A DNA stretch of 64,000 bases from Streptomyces sp. CB02923 (GCF_001905005.1 NZ_LWKZ01000023.1:496001-560000); one strand, 5' to 3'; positions 10,501 to 19,254 are shown, numbered from the stretch's first letter. Notes: generated by a model not told the origin, from the sequence alone. Made by a program: numbers and translations.

Positions 10501-10635
10501 TGCGGCAGATAACTCCTCCAGAGCCGCGAGCAATTCGGGCGGCGTCTCATTCCGCTCGCGGTTGCCAAGGTCGACAGGGTAAGGGGTGTCCATCTCTCCA
10601 CCTGACACGGCGCGGGACGGGCGAGGGTGGCTCAT
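4555..10635 (-). CDS. Giant P-loop ATPase (2026 aa), third gene of a putative defence operon
   Basis: The first ~420 residues are helical, then comes a Pro/Ser/Thr-rich linker of about 120 residues, then a long helical region. The ATPase core starts near residue 1350: Walker A GGRGLGKSAL, then Walker B LLIMLDEADGFF near residue 1448, then VVFAGLHSVQRY, a sensor-type segment. After it come helical and winged-helix-like regions and a second domain with RLIIGTPATGVDRVASAL. This resembles AAA/STAND ATPases that couple ligand sensing to remodelling. The start used has GGAG 6 nt upstream; an in-frame ATG at 10593 with GGTGGAG is an alternative. It follows the middle gene after 70 bp on the same strand. 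The exact family is not recognised. Confidence 0.8.
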   Translation of the reverse strand: MSHPRPSRAVSGGEMDTPYPVDLGNRERNETPPELLAALEELSAALTRSMDARPSPTADALLRLSEADVEYALNSTRVSWRRHLLHTLRIPMDGTKVNRALCHDVLTRIQRDPEAPRARQAALHLSLPVVDDLARAGQQNTVGPSDDGLGPLTHRWTPALLQLTVWSHLRASSEDASLWAWALEQPWLAETDVPVQAVREAAHRVVELAQRTPVAPEEDAVTHHDTTAADDTADAQVGRPSCPPDAHQLQAALARITDALNTATGPARRAAEAVTARARPSTDDLNALCEVAEAFDDAERGLEAHGAKPTATDLLHFRQATETALTRLSTGPLRRRLVKVAQLECGPGDTALAQDLETARNRAAALVEADDWDATDRVDAEALDALLTMVERHAADQDPRDILTLLPTAVKGRCAAYPAGRYAELRLGAAVREAAAPTAARSASTPPVPVPTPHPAESATRDASPDSSASVQDVTQHMPPAPHDNSRTGPECGAAGSRETPPIDQAPGTPAVEPRTTSPAPVQPSSIPSAPEDRPSHVTPPLKSAAQKPVAGRSETRAALAQLISAERYGLAAALAVRLDEPPHRVTALQLAACADAVHSASSESLTEMRGLLAGHTIDELTGDRPDAALTTAALLRTVLVTGDTEVGASLSRVANGVPPSLARVADEVAQRALKSFLLHSPPLALARDRAELERALEDARDECRRSLEQVPTIRFPRGQKIAHNWWNPKNGLIGSLLRQAADNNRHGLDALTRRVRELRDPSVLQSVLDKTDREFMAPGARTRLEGSARQDLLRHTAKGLTLIDRWSRQMQQLTARDTDWSADQVQEMRTVVLRLREDVVRDVREQAVAADVLTAAALKATVASISATFALLAGEAQLDETELSTELALRSELLKIPGTVIGEGGTIQLAAEVSVRELVKAGGLSWEEGVRAQVSGETFATAHIILDLWANRQLPLLPAQSVPSEELCAHVEETGRRIARELRETRERLEETLRHARVDGALNEEQERLFERRLRDAAPHPDGDLAQVRRSLVTLSEELNRARAGHAAKLRTRLGSIDGLAPEDQNRVEQLIDAGDLLTADELISHLVNGESIPDIQSSDRSLAAFFPDVPQVMADKGVCDALIDAARQRKRYLKLEALDYSSLSPEIAEQTAQALAGWANLASRKGRERTHGVRESELLMPALRLIGYSSKKLPQRIDAPRSVSYRFIDVPAIEYTGSALMPAFGSGLRGSLRVMLVWDRPSSERLMSWIQQDPNDDNLLVAYFGTLPVRDREVFAAQCAGGRRALVILDDAALAHLAACGNQRLDSAMRVLLPFSAVNPYVMGKRAPVAEEMFYGRDTELDEVLSTTGEQVVFGGRGLGKSALLKAAGRKYEAQLYGARLSLLISLDSTFTGTNASSSVVWDRIGRRLLEREEFTSSRRVKSGSALTREHVLTGIQAWLREDRKRRLLIMLDEADGFFESDSPQFTETRLLRDLGADTDDRVKVVFAGLHSVQRYAKIAENSPFGHLSQNPTVIGPLPPQDAVDLLTKPLEALGCRFEEPALVHRILGHCSYQPFLLQMFGHRLVQTMHGRRTGTASCPPYIITRADVETVQSDKDLRFSITEAFHDTLRLDPRYNVIANVVAHHAHHYGLDARLSQVQLREECTYWWHEGFENLDTDRFRAYLSEMQGLGVLAPDPDHRGWHLRSANALSMIGNLGTVEAELAQATNRKVPEHFSRFEARHRSRNGYSHSPLTADQIADVLPGHGNQARLIIGTPATGVDRVASALRDVAGTTGWETPQVTKRSDFDRHLVEGAPGRKRIVVSDLTEKSPRDDACLETLDSAVRHLPDRSGVTRSAVIVLGPSQQALWSRATGGGLEDDGIEVLTLRRFSPDGLRAWAQDKEAFTSDTQMEQLRESTGGWPLLIDRLSAGLFARLPENEALRQVVTNLEDAKGAKEFLLEAGLVPRTPQWIAYRAVAEFMTEEGMSAGDLLAAVEAATDGDRIDAAEALGALRALQVFESDAAGRHRLEGVLRACWDRVHAT

Positions 10636-10705
10636 ACGGGCTCCAACGGCTGGTGCGGGTCGTGCGGATGGTACGGGTGATGCAGGTACGTCGTGGATAT
10701 CGGAA

Positions 10706-13180
10706 TTATCGACTCCGCTTGTGTGGGCGTACGTAGGTGAATCCGTCCGGCAGTTCGTCGGGACCGCTCAGCCGGAACCTCCGGTGGTCCTCGCGGTACA
10801 GGGCGCGCTGCTCTGAAGTGGCTTCCTTTTTGAGATGCCCGATGCGGCGGAGGAACCCGGCCACGTCGTGCTCGCGCACCGCCCGGTCCGCCGAAGCCGG
10901 CGGGACGAGGCCCGAGCCCTCGGAGAACGAAGCGCCTTCGACATCGACGCGATGCGGCCGATAGCGGACGAGCTCCACGGCCGGCTCGCCCGGCCGTGGC
11001 GGATGGTGTGTGCTGCTGTCCGCACCACGGCTGCCCCAGGCGACCGAGAGCAGCTCGGAGCCGAGCAACTTGGAGAGGGCTGACTCGATGCCGGTGGTTT
11101 CGAGGCCGTCCTCGCCCGTGACGGCGCGGACAGCCGCGGGCAGGTCCGTCCTGGCAAGCAACGCACAGCCGAATCGGTCCAGCAGCCCGAGTCTGCGGAC
11201 CGCGGTAAGGAGCTGGACGGTGGTCACGGCCCGGTGCGACGGAACCACCTCGTCGGCCGGTTCCGCCCCGGTGCACAGCCTCTGTGTCCCATCACGGGTG
11301 AGCACCCGCGGATCGTAACGGTGTTCCATCAGCTCGCCGTCGACGGTCACCGGCTGCGGAAGCATGGTGGTCCGTGCATGGATCACCCCGCTCCCGCGCT
11401 GCCAGGTGAAGGTCAACCAGATGCCGGGGAACAGGTCCAGCGGCCACTCGACGCCGTCGAGACGTGTTCCCTGCCGGTCCACCGTGACGCACGTGTCATG
11501 GCACGACTGGGCTGCCGGCAGGTTCCGGCCTTCGTGGTGGAGGACGATCCGCACGGCCCTCTGCGGAGCACCGGACGGGAGAAGCTCGGCGACGACATGC
11601 TCGGGGAGCGGCAGACATTCCTGTAGGACGTGGAACAGCCGAAGGGGCTGAGCCCACTCGATCTGACTGTCGCTCGCCGCCAGCTCGATGGGAAAACCGA
11701 GACGACTGTCGTCAGGCCACAGAAGCGGAAGCGCCGTCTCTTCCGCATCGGCCGATGTCGGCTCTGCGGCAGAGAGTGCTTCGTCCGGCGAGGCCGGAGA
11801 AGCGTCCGCACCAGGGGGCGGGGGCAGCACGGTGCCGGGGTGGTCCTGGAGGCCGCTCGGCGGCTCGGGACACGGCGGCGGCGTGGGAATCGGGGCTGAC
11901 GATGTCCGGTGGTCCGGCCGGTGCGGCAGGCTGTCCGCCCAGCCCCGGCCGACGGGTTTCTCCGTGGTGCCGGGGGCGGGATCCGATCCGCTCGGTACGA
12001 ACTCGGCCCGCCAGACGCCGCCGCCCTGCCATCGGTCGTCCAGGCTCAGCCGGACGCCGGACGGAAGCAGCCCTGTGGCCTCCTCCTGCTCGCGCCGTGC
12101 GTAGTCGGACACCACGGAGTTGGCGTGGCAGACGGCCAGTGGATAGTCCGTGCCGTGGAGCTGGTCCTGCCATTGCGGATGCGAGCGCAGCGCGGCGCCG
12201 AGCGCGGTGTAGACCGGTCTGGGCGGTATAGCCATGATCCGGCGCCCGGCCCGTGGTATCGCCTGGCGTACCGTCGAATCAGCCAGCCGGGCCAGGTCGT
12301 CGCGGCCCAGCGGCCCGGGAACCGCCAGCCTCTGGGCCAGCGACGCCCGAGTGAAGGCGTAATCCCCCCAGACCCGGACGCCGCTCAGCTCCGCCAGAGC
12401 TTGACGCAAGGTTCTCATCAGCCCTTTCACGGCGGTCAGTAATTCGGCGCCCCCGCCTCCCGGCGCGAGCAATGTCGGCAACGGCGTTGGCACCAAGGCG
12501 CTGGTGAGCTGGTCCCTGCCGCTTGTGACCAGATAGCGCGCGTAGTGGTCGGCGTCGCTCAGGTCCGGGTCCGCCCACTCGTACCGTGCCTCCACGACGA
12601 GGTGCCCGAAGTCGTCTGTGCGTCCACGGCGACGCAAACGCTGCAGACGTGCCCTCGTGGGAGCCAGGTCCTGCCCGAATGCGGAGGTGTCGAATACCAG
12701 TCGCTCGCGCAGCACGGGCACCTCGTCGGGAGCGAGGAGGCCAGGTCCCCGGGCGCCGGCCGGGGCGCCGGACAGCCAGTCGGGAGTCTCGCCGTACGGG
12801 CCGAGGCCGGCGTGGGCACCCTCCTTGTAGACGATCTCCGCGGGCAGCAGGTCTCCGCCCGTACGGATATTGATCATCGCGCCGACCGGCAACGCCTCCA
12901 GCCGGTCGCCGAGGGCGACCGACGGAAAGTCCTCGAAGTCCAGGGGACCGCCGACATAGCCACCGGCCTCCACGTCGTAACCGAAGTAGACGGCGTTGAA
13001 AGCCACAGCAGTGTGCACCGGGGCCGTACGGTGGGCGATGACCGCGGCCAGATAGGCCAACAGGGCGTCCTGCGCCTCTGGTTCACAGGCGTCCAGGCCG
13101 CTGAGCATGTCTCGCGTGATCAACGGTTCGTTGTCATACGGACGCCATACACCATCGGCTACATGCAGCGCACTCGTCAT
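10706..13180 (-). CDS. Unknown 824-aa protein between helicase and ATPase genes
   Basis: The start ATG overlaps the TGA of the upstream helicase gene (ATGA, 13177-13180), so translation is coupled and the two proteins are probably made in a fixed ratio. Two more folded-looking blocks flank a Pro/Ser/Glu-rich linker at about residues 440-530. The N-terminal block has VAFNAVYFGYDVEAG and FGHLVVEARYEWADPDL. The C-terminal half has VRIVLHHEGRN and a final helical segment. I see no catalytic motif, no Walker loop and no TerB-like pattern. It is probably the system-specific subunit of this three-gene unit. An upstream open frame to 13606 exists but lies inside the helicase gene. Confidence 0.75.
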   Translation of the reverse strand: MTSALHVADGVWRPYDNEPLITRDMLSGLDACEPEAQDALLAYLAAVIAHRTAPVHTAVAFNAVYFGYDVEAGGYVGGPLDFEDFPSVALGDRLEALPVGAMINIRTGGDLLPAEIVYKEGAHAGLGPYGETPDWLSGAPAGARGPGLLAPDEVPVLRERLVFDTSAFGQDLAPTRARLQRLRRRGRTDDFGHLVVEARYEWADPDLSDADHYARYLVTSGRDQLTSALVPTPLPTLLAPGGGGAELLTAVKGLMRTLRQALAELSGVRVWGDYAFTRASLAQRLAVPGPLGRDDLARLADSTVRQAIPRAGRRIMAIPPRPVYTALGAALRSHPQWQDQLHGTDYPLAVCHANSVVSDYARREQEEATGLLPSGVRLSLDDRWQGGGVWRAEFVPSGSDPAPGTTEKPVGRGWADSLPHRPDHRTSSAPIPTPPPCPEPPSGLQDHPGTVLPPPPGADASPASPDEALSAAEPTSADAEETALPLLWPDDSRLGFPIELAASDSQIEWAQPLRLFHVLQECLPLPEHVVAELLPSGAPQRAVRIVLHHEGRNLPAAQSCHDTCVTVDRQGTRLDGVEWPLDLFPGIWLTFTWQRGSGVIHARTTMLPQPVTVDGELMEHRYDPRVLTRDGTQRLCTGAEPADEVVPSHRAVTTVQLLTAVRRLGLLDRFGCALLARTDLPAAVRAVTGEDGLETTGIESALSKLLGSELLSVAWGSRGADSSTHHPPRPGEPAVELVRYRPHRVDVEGASFSEGSGLVPPASADRAVREHDVAGFLRRIGHLKKEATSEQRALYREDHRRFRLSGPDELPDGFTYVRPHKRSR

Positions 13181-16100
13181 CCGGTTTCCCCCTCCCGCAC
13201 CGCCGGGTCCCCGGTGCTCCCGGATGGCATCACGCGCCACCATTTCCCCGACGACGTCACACGCCTGGCCTGCGCCAGCCGCTCGATGCTCTCCTCGACG
13301 CCGCGCAAGGGAACGTCCGCGTGCGCTCCGAAATACCGACTGCCGGTGAGACCTTGTGGAAGGCGTACGCGCCGGCCGACTTTCGGCGAGTACGAGCTGT
13401 CCTCGCCGCGCAGTGCTCGCCAGACGCTTCGTGCGTGCACTCCGCGTGGTACTGCCCAGATCAGCCGGTACACCTGTTCGTCCAGCCGCCGCAGCCGTGA
13501 CTCCGGCAGAGCGCTGCTGTCGATCGGGCGGGGCTTCGGGGTGAGGAGGGCCTTCGCCGATACCGGCATGGTCTCGCCTGCCGGCCAGTCCGGCCTGCCC
13601 CAGCAAGCGCCGCAGCGGTTCGACTCAGTGGTGCAGCAGCCCTCGGGCAACTCGGTCACACCGAAGTAGTCGGCGAACTTGCGGTGCGCGCAGGCGGCCG
13701 AGTCGTCGAAGAAGTCGCGCAGCCGGGCGATCTCCGCAGCCGCCCGCCTGGCCTTTCCGGACATGGCGGTCAAGAAGTCTACCGGCAGCTCGGAGCGGTG
13801 GACCGCGATTCCGCTGACCCAGTGCCGGCTCGGCGCGGCCGAGACGTCCAGCAGCCCGCGGTCGTGCAGGTCGCTGAGCAACTGCCAGGTACCCGCAGGG
13901 CCTTCCACCAGCTCCCGGTATCCGGCCACCCGGACCGTCAGCAGACCGTCCAGTGCAACCACGTCGAGCCGTGCCCGGGCCAGACGCAGTGCTGGCGACT
14001 GCGACTCAGGGAGGGCGTTCACCACCTCGAGAATCTCGAGGACGACCGACTCCTCATCGTCCTCGGGGCACAGCTCACCACGCCGTACCTTGCACAACGG
14101 TGGAAAGTCTCCGTGGTCGCTGACCCTGCCCAGCCGGGCCAGGTGGCTGAAGGCCCGCACCACTCCCGCCACGTAGGTGTCCGTCACACGCGCCGAACGC
14201 GCTTCCTGGATGCTTATTCGTCCTGATCGCGCATCCTCGCCGATCAGCCGGTCGGCGACGTCCCGGGCATCCAGCACCCCCTTGCAGGCCAGCACCGCAC
14301 GCCCCATGCGCCTGACGAGCTCGGGGTGCAGATCCTGCCCGGTCATGAAGGCGACTGTGCGCAACCCCCTGGAGGTCAGCAGAGCCAGAGCAGTGTTTGC
14401 CGGAGCCCCGGGCTCGACGGAGGAACCACTTCCCGCGACATCTCGGCCGGCCCGCCCCAACTGTTGGTAGAGCGAAGCCAGATCGGTCGGAGCCGACACA
14501 CAGAACACGGTGCGCACGTCATCGCGGTCGATGCCCAGCCCGAAGGCGGAGGTCGCCACGACGACCAAGGGGGCGAATCCCTCCTCGCCCGAGCGGGGTG
14601 CCTCACGGAACTCCGTCATGACTGCCGACTTCTCGGCCTGCGACAGCCTGCCGTGGAAGCGGCGTACCCGAACTCCCAGGTCACCGACGTACTCCTGGAG
14701 GTAGGCGTGGAGCGCGGTCACCTCCTTGACAGTGAGGCAGTAGAACACGGCATGCCCTGTCAACGCCTCCAGGACGTGCCGGGCGAGACCGGCCACCACG
14801 GCAGGGCTCGACTGGTTGAGGGAGCGCCGGAACACGGCGAGCTCCGGGCGGATGGGGTTCTCACGTACGGTCACCAGACCGCCGTCGTCCACCGGCCTCG
14901 TGGCTTCCCGGCGGGCAGCCTCGCTGTCCGGAGGCGGAGAGTCTTCGGGTACTTCGAAGACTCCGGCCCGAAGGCCGGCGTGCACGACGTGGTTGGCGGT
15001 GGCGGTCAAGGCGGTCACCGGAACCGCGTGGCAGCGCCGTAGCTGTCGGAGGAATTGCTCGACGCGCTGCATGCTGGGCCGGAAGTCGTCCCACTGAACC
15101 ATGGTGTGCGCTTCATCCAGCACGACGCGGCTGAGAACGCCCGCCTCAGCTGCGGCACGTATCAGCTCTCGGAAGCGGCGCTGGCAGAGTCGTTCCGGAC
15201 TGACATAAACAATCTTGATGCCGTGATTCGCCCGCCCCAGCAGCTGATCCGCCACCTCTGTTTTGCCGGCTCTGCTGCTCGACTCCCGCAGCGGTGCGAT
15301 CAGCGCCCGAACAGCACCGCCGATCGATCGGTTGAGCTCCAGCGCCTGATCCTGCATGAGCGCCACAAGAGGACTGACGACGAGGGTGACGCCCGGCAGC
15401 ACCAGTGCAGGGAGCTGGAATGTGAAGCTCTTGCCGTACCCGGTCGGAAGGAGACCGAGAACGTTGCGCCCCTGCGCCACCCCTTCGATAACGGTCCGTT
15501 GGGCGGGCTTGAGCCGGAAATCGCTCGGGTCGTCCATCAGGCGGAGCAGCCCGGCCACCTCCGAGGCGCGCCGGAGGACCTCCTCTTGCAGCTGATCGTC
15601 GGCTGCCAACTTCGAGACGTCTTCGACCGACAGCTCGAGCTGCCTGATGCGAAGCGTCTGGGGCAGCAGGGTGTGCCGCTGCAGAGCGCCGGGCTCTGAC
15701 AGCTCTTTCCCCCGTTGCGGGGAGAGCAGGCCGTGCCGTACGAAGAACGACCAGATCCGGGCCCATCCCTCGGTCATGGTTGCGACGTTGGCGGCACCTG
15801 GTTCCCCGGTATGCGGATCGGTGCGGAGCAGGCCCTGGTCGAGGCTCCCCAGAAAGGCCCGGCGATAGGCGCGGCGCAAGGCCGTGTGCCCGGCCAGCTT
15901 CCGGTCGCTGATCACGACGACGCCCCGGTGCCGCTCGGAGCGGATCAGGCGCCCCACGGCCTGGCGCAACTGCAGAGCCGCGAGCGGAATGTAGTAGTGC
16001 TCCGTTGCATGGGCATCCGGGTCCTCCCGGCCTGCGGCTTCGGCCCGCGCGCGTACGGCAGTGCGCCTGGCCTCCACCAGTGGCGCCGCGAAAGGCGCGA

Positions 16101-19100
16101 AGGGCAGCTTGTTGATCCAGACGAGCCGTAATCGGTGCTCGTCCGAGACATCCACGCCCTGCCACAGGCCTTTGGTGCCGACCAGGAATCCGCCCCCACT
16201 GCCGGGGTCGGTGAACTGCTCGAATGCGCGCGAATTGCCCAGTGCGAGCGCGTTGACCACGTGCGTGGGATCACCACGCCGATGCAGCTCCTCCGTCAGG
16301 AATTCCGCGATCCCGGCTGCCGTCGACCGTGCGGTGGTCAGGACCAGCGCCCCACCGTCCGCGCTCCGGCCCCGTGTGCCGGGTCGTACCAGCTCCGTGG
16401 CGTAGCCGCCGAGCTGGTGCGCCACTGTCCGCATGGCTCCTTCCTGCTGCTCCGCCCAGGACGGGAAGTCCGAGAAACAGATCAGCTCCGCCTGGCGACG
16501 CAGGTCGAAAGGGGTGTCTACACACATCGCCGCGAGTCCGGCCAGCCCGAGGCGCCCCATGATGTAGTCCCAGCTGCCCGCGACGCGCAGTGTTGCGGAC
16601 ACGTAGTACGTGCGAGGGAACAAGTTCAGGAACCGCCTCCACCGGGCATCGGCCGGCAGTTCCACGGGGCTGGAAGAGATCCGGAAGCGATAGTGGCGAA
16701 GACCGGTGAGGGGGATGGCGAGCTCTTCGGCGTAGACGATCCGATTGGGCAGCGGTGGGGGAAGCAGGCCGGCCTGAGCGTCGAGTACACCGTCGGTCAG
16801 TAAAACGTCGTCCGCCGCGTCATCTGCATCGGTCTCGCTCTCGGGCTCCTCTCCCTGCTCTTCCTCTCCTTCGACGGGGGCCACGGGTTCGACGTCCGGG
16901 TGGGCACGGCCGGACGTGTGCCCCTCCGACGGGAGTGCGCCGAGTACCTCCTGAGCGTCCGACAGCAGTGACTCGGCCGTTTCACGCAGGTCGGCGACCT
17001 GGGTCTGCATCACCGAGAGCGCGTCCATCGAGAAGAAGTCGAGCGCGGAGGCGTGAGCCTGCGCGAAGGCGGCCAGCGCCCGCTCCAATCGGAGGGCTGT
17101 CGAGGACAAGCGACGGATGAGCGCGATCAACGCCCGGACCTGTCCGAGTCCGGAGCTCCCGCCGTAGGGACTGGCCAGGGTGACTGAGCGTGCGCCGACG
17201 ACGGATGCATCCTGCCCGCCCAGCGCGTCGAACGCGCGGCTGGCGGCGTGGGGGAGGGACTCGTGGTCGAGGAGCGTTTCCAGTTCCACGACAGCGTGTG
17301 CCACGCGTTCCCGAGCCGGCCCTGATGTCGCGTCCTTCAACCAGGTACGGGCGGACGCGGCGAGTTGCTCCACCGCGCCGTAGTCCAGGGAAACAGTCAA
17401 GGCTGAGGTGGCGGCGTCCTCGAGCAGGTGGGCTTCGTCCACGATCAGCATCGTCTCGCCAGGGAGTGACCGCAGATCCTCCAGATGAGCCAGGAGCACG
17501 GCGTGATTGGCCAGAATCAGCCGGTGGGAGGCGATTGCCTCGCGCACGCTGTTCGTGTGCACCGCCAGTGGTGTGGCCGCCGTGGCCGCGTAATCCCCGT
17601 CGGTTTGGGAGAGAGACTGGAGCCAGAGGGCCAGTGTCGGCCCGCAGTATGCATCGAGGAAGGCGGGCACATCGACGGAGTCCACCGAGCGGGCAGTCCA
17701 CATGGCGGGGGCAGACGAAGCTGCAACCAGTCGCAACAGGAGGAAAATTCCCAGTTCTCGGAACCTCGTGTGCTCGACGAACCGTGAGCGGGTACGGGAG
17801 ACCGTGGCCGTACCGAGGGCGGTCGCGTCGGACAGAGCAGCGGCCAAGGCGCGCAGGGAGAGCCGGTTCCCTCTGCCCTTCACCAGGTCGGTGGCTGACA
17901 GGAGGCCGGGCATGGCACGGCTGAGAATGTCGACGTCCCGAGCCATCTGGCTCTGCAGATGCTTGGTGTAGGTGGCTATGACGACGCTGCGGGTTTCCCC
18001 GCCGCCGAGCCAGTCCATCGCGGCGGCCAGGACGGCGAAGCTCTTCCCCGTACCTGTCGGTGCCTCCACGAGGGCGGGGATACCGGCGTCGGCCCAGGAG
18101 TGCAGGCCCGCGGTCATCTGCTGCTGCGCCGGCCGCGAACGGGCAGCAGCGCCATGGACTACCTTGGCCAGTGCTCCGGGATCGACCCGGCCATCGGAGC
18201 GCAGCTGTCCTGGTACGGCGAGCGCTCTTCGGCCTGGCGCTGCGGCGGGTGGTCCGCTACGCCGTGGAGTGTGATCCCGGAGCCAGCCGGCTAGCGCGGC
18301 CGAGACCGTTGGCCGGTCCCAGATGACAAGGGGGTCGATTGCCGCTGCTGGGCCCGGGGCCGCCCGGGCAAGGTCGTTGAGCAGTCTCCAAGCAGGGGAA
18401 TCAGGGCATGCGGCTGTGACGAGCGCGCAAAGGTTCATGGGCCGGGAAGCCAGTTCGCCGGCGCATCGGGACAGGAACCGGACCAACAACTCCGCGTCGT
18501 CGGCTGCGTTGTGCCACCGAAGGCCCGAACGGTCGACCTCCTGGGCATCACAGAGCAGGGCGAGGCGGTGGCTGCGGGCGAGAGGCCACAGGCAGTGTGC
18601 CAAGTAGAGCGAGTCCACGCGGTCCCCCGGGACCGGGGGCAGATCTTCGCGTTCGCATGCTTCGTCGAGAAGGGGGAAGTCCGCTGCGATTCCGTTGTGC
18701 GCGACCAGCACGTCCGTGGTGGTGCAGAACTCACGGACGCGCTCCAGTGCCGCACGGGGCACCAAGGCCCGGGCCTGCTGTTGCTCCCGGAGTCCCTCGT
18801 CGTGAATGGCCCAGTCATCGTCGGGCAAGGACAGGAAGACCTGCAGCGACGGCTGTTCCTCGATCCAGGCTGCATCCGTTCCCGTCCGTACGGCACCGAT
18901 CTGGAAGATGCGGCGGTCCACATACGGGGGCGTGGCTGTCGTGCGCACCACACTCTCGGTGTCTATGGCGACGGCACGTATGCCGCGCCGGGCATCGGGT
19001 TCTCCGCTCCGGGCCGCTGCCTCTTGAAGTCCCGCGCCCTCCCCGGTGAACAGCAGGCCGTCACGCTCGTGTAACTGGCCTGCGGACAGTGCCTGATCGA

Positions 19101-19254
19101 GGAGGCCCGCCAGGCGCTGGGGCGGCACTCGCTTGAAGCGGTCCCGCGCTGCTGCGATCAGATCTTCGACGGTGATGCCGCGGGGATGCGCGGCCACGAG
19201 TTGGATCAAGGGGGCGGCAGCGGCCGACGCTCGCTTGCTGCTGGACGTTCCCAT
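13177..19254 (-). CDS. DEDDh exonuclease + DinG-like helicase + RecQ-like helicase fusion (2025 aa)
   Basis: Three enzymes sit in one chain. Residues ~90-270 form a DnaQ/RNase T-type 3'-5' exonuclease: AIDTES gives the D-x-E pair, AHNGIAADFPLL the second Asp and HNAADD the His/Asp of motif III. Residues ~385-1140 form a DinG/XPD-type helicase: Walker A APTGTGKS near 400, VDEAH near 605, QAVGRLIRS near 1110. No four-cysteine Fe-S insertion is evident. Residues ~1255-1890 are RecQ-like: LLPTGYGKS, LDEAHTMVQWDDFRPSM, TALTAT, GIDRDDVRTV, LGRAGRD. A CC...CGAC cysteine cluster resembles the RecQ zinc site. All catalytic motifs look intact. It is first in the operon; the ribosome-binding site is GAGGATG. 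Confidence 0.9.
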   Translation of the reverse strand: MGTSSSKRASAAAAPLIQLVAAHPRGITVEDLIAAARDRFKRVPPQRLAGLLDQALSAGQLHERDGLLFTGEGAGLQEAAARSGEPDARRGIRAVAIDTESVVRTTATPPYVDRRIFQIGAVRTGTDAAWIEEQPSLQVFLSLPDDDWAIHDEGLREQQQARALVPRAALERVREFCTTTDVLVAHNGIAADFPLLDEACEREDLPPVPGDRVDSLYLAHCLWPLARSHRLALLCDAQEVDRSGLRWHNAADDAELLVRFLSRCAGELASRPMNLCALVTAACPDSPAWRLLNDLARAAPGPAAAIDPLVIWDRPTVSAALAGWLRDHTPRRSGPPAAAPGRRALAVPGQLRSDGRVDPGALAKVVHGAAARSRPAQQQMTAGLHSWADAGIPALVEAPTGTGKSFAVLAAAMDWLGGGETRSVVIATYTKHLQSQMARDVDILSRAMPGLLSATDLVKGRGNRLSLRALAAALSDATALGTATVSRTRSRFVEHTRFRELGIFLLLRLVAASSAPAMWTARSVDSVDVPAFLDAYCGPTLALWLQSLSQTDGDYAATAATPLAVHTNSVREAIASHRLILANHAVLLAHLEDLRSLPGETMLIVDEAHLLEDAATSALTVSLDYGAVEQLAASARTWLKDATSGPARERVAHAVVELETLLDHESLPHAASRAFDALGGQDASVVGARSVTLASPYGGSSGLGQVRALIALIRRLSSTALRLERALAAFAQAHASALDFFSMDALSVMQTQVADLRETAESLLSDAQEVLGALPSEGHTSGRAHPDVEPVAPVEGEEEQGEEPESETDADDAADDVLLTDGVLDAQAGLLPPPLPNRIVYAEELAIPLTGLRHYRFRISSSPVELPADARWRRFLNLFPRTYYVSATLRVAGSWDYIMGRLGLAGLAAMCVDTPFDLRRQAELICFSDFPSWAEQQEGAMRTVAHQLGGYATELVRPGTRGRSADGGALVLTTARSTAAGIAEFLTEELHRRGDPTHVVNALALGNSRAFEQFTDPGSGGGFLVGTKGLWQGVDVSDEHRLRLVWINKLPFAPFAAPLVEARRTAVRARAEAAGREDPDAHATEHYYIPLAALQLRQAVGRLIRSERHRGVVVISDRKLAGHTALRRAYRRAFLGSLDQGLLRTDPHTGEPGAANVATMTEGWARIWSFFVRHGLLSPQRGKELSEPGALQRHTLLPQTLRIRQLELSVEDVSKLAADDQLQEEVLRRASEVAGLLRLMDDPSDFRLKPAQRTVIEGVAQGRNVLGLLPTGYGKSFTFQLPALVLPGVTLVVSPLVALMQDQALELNRSIGGAVRALIAPLRESSSRAGKTEVADQLLGRANHGIKIVYVSPERLCQRRFRELIRAAAEAGVLSRVVLDEAHTMVQWDDFRPSMQRVEQFLRQLRRCHAVPVTALTATANHVVHAGLRAGVFEVPEDSPPPDSEAARREATRPVDDGGLVTVRENPIRPELAVFRRSLNQSSPAVVAGLARHVLEALTGHAVFYCLTVKEVTALHAYLQEYVGDLGVRVRRFHGRLSQAEKSAVMTEFREAPRSGEEGFAPLVVVATSAFGLGIDRDDVRTVFCVSAPTDLASLYQQLGRAGRDVAGSGSSVEPGAPANTALALLTSRGLRTVAFMTGQDLHPELVRRMGRAVLACKGVLDARDVADRLIGEDARSGRISIQEARSARVTDTYVAGVVRAFSHLARLGRVSDHGDFPPLCKVRRGELCPEDDEESVVLEILEVVNALPESQSPALRLARARLDVVALDGLLTVRVAGYRELVEGPAGTWQLLSDLHDRGLLDVSAAPSRHWVSGIAVHRSELPVDFLTAMSGKARRAAAEIARLRDFFDDSAACAHRKFADYFGVTELPEGCCTTESNRCGACWGRPDWPAGETMPVSAKALLTPKPRPIDSSALPESRLRRLDEQVYRLIWAVPRGVHARSVWRALRGEDSSYSPKVGRRVRLPQGLTGSRYFGAHADVPLRGVEESIERLAQARRVTSSGKWWRVMPSGSTGDPAVREGETG

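Noticed and set aside
10706..13606. Longer form of the middle defence-operon protein starting at 13606
   Set aside because: It would lie over the helicase C-terminus; the ATGA-coupled start at 13180 is the natural one and the extra sequence is Arg/Ser-rich shadow.
4555..19254. Confident naming of the three-gene unit as Shango or Dpd
   Set aside because: The ATPase and RecQ-like elements are suggestive, but I could not see a TerB domain or a DpdA-type transglycosylase.
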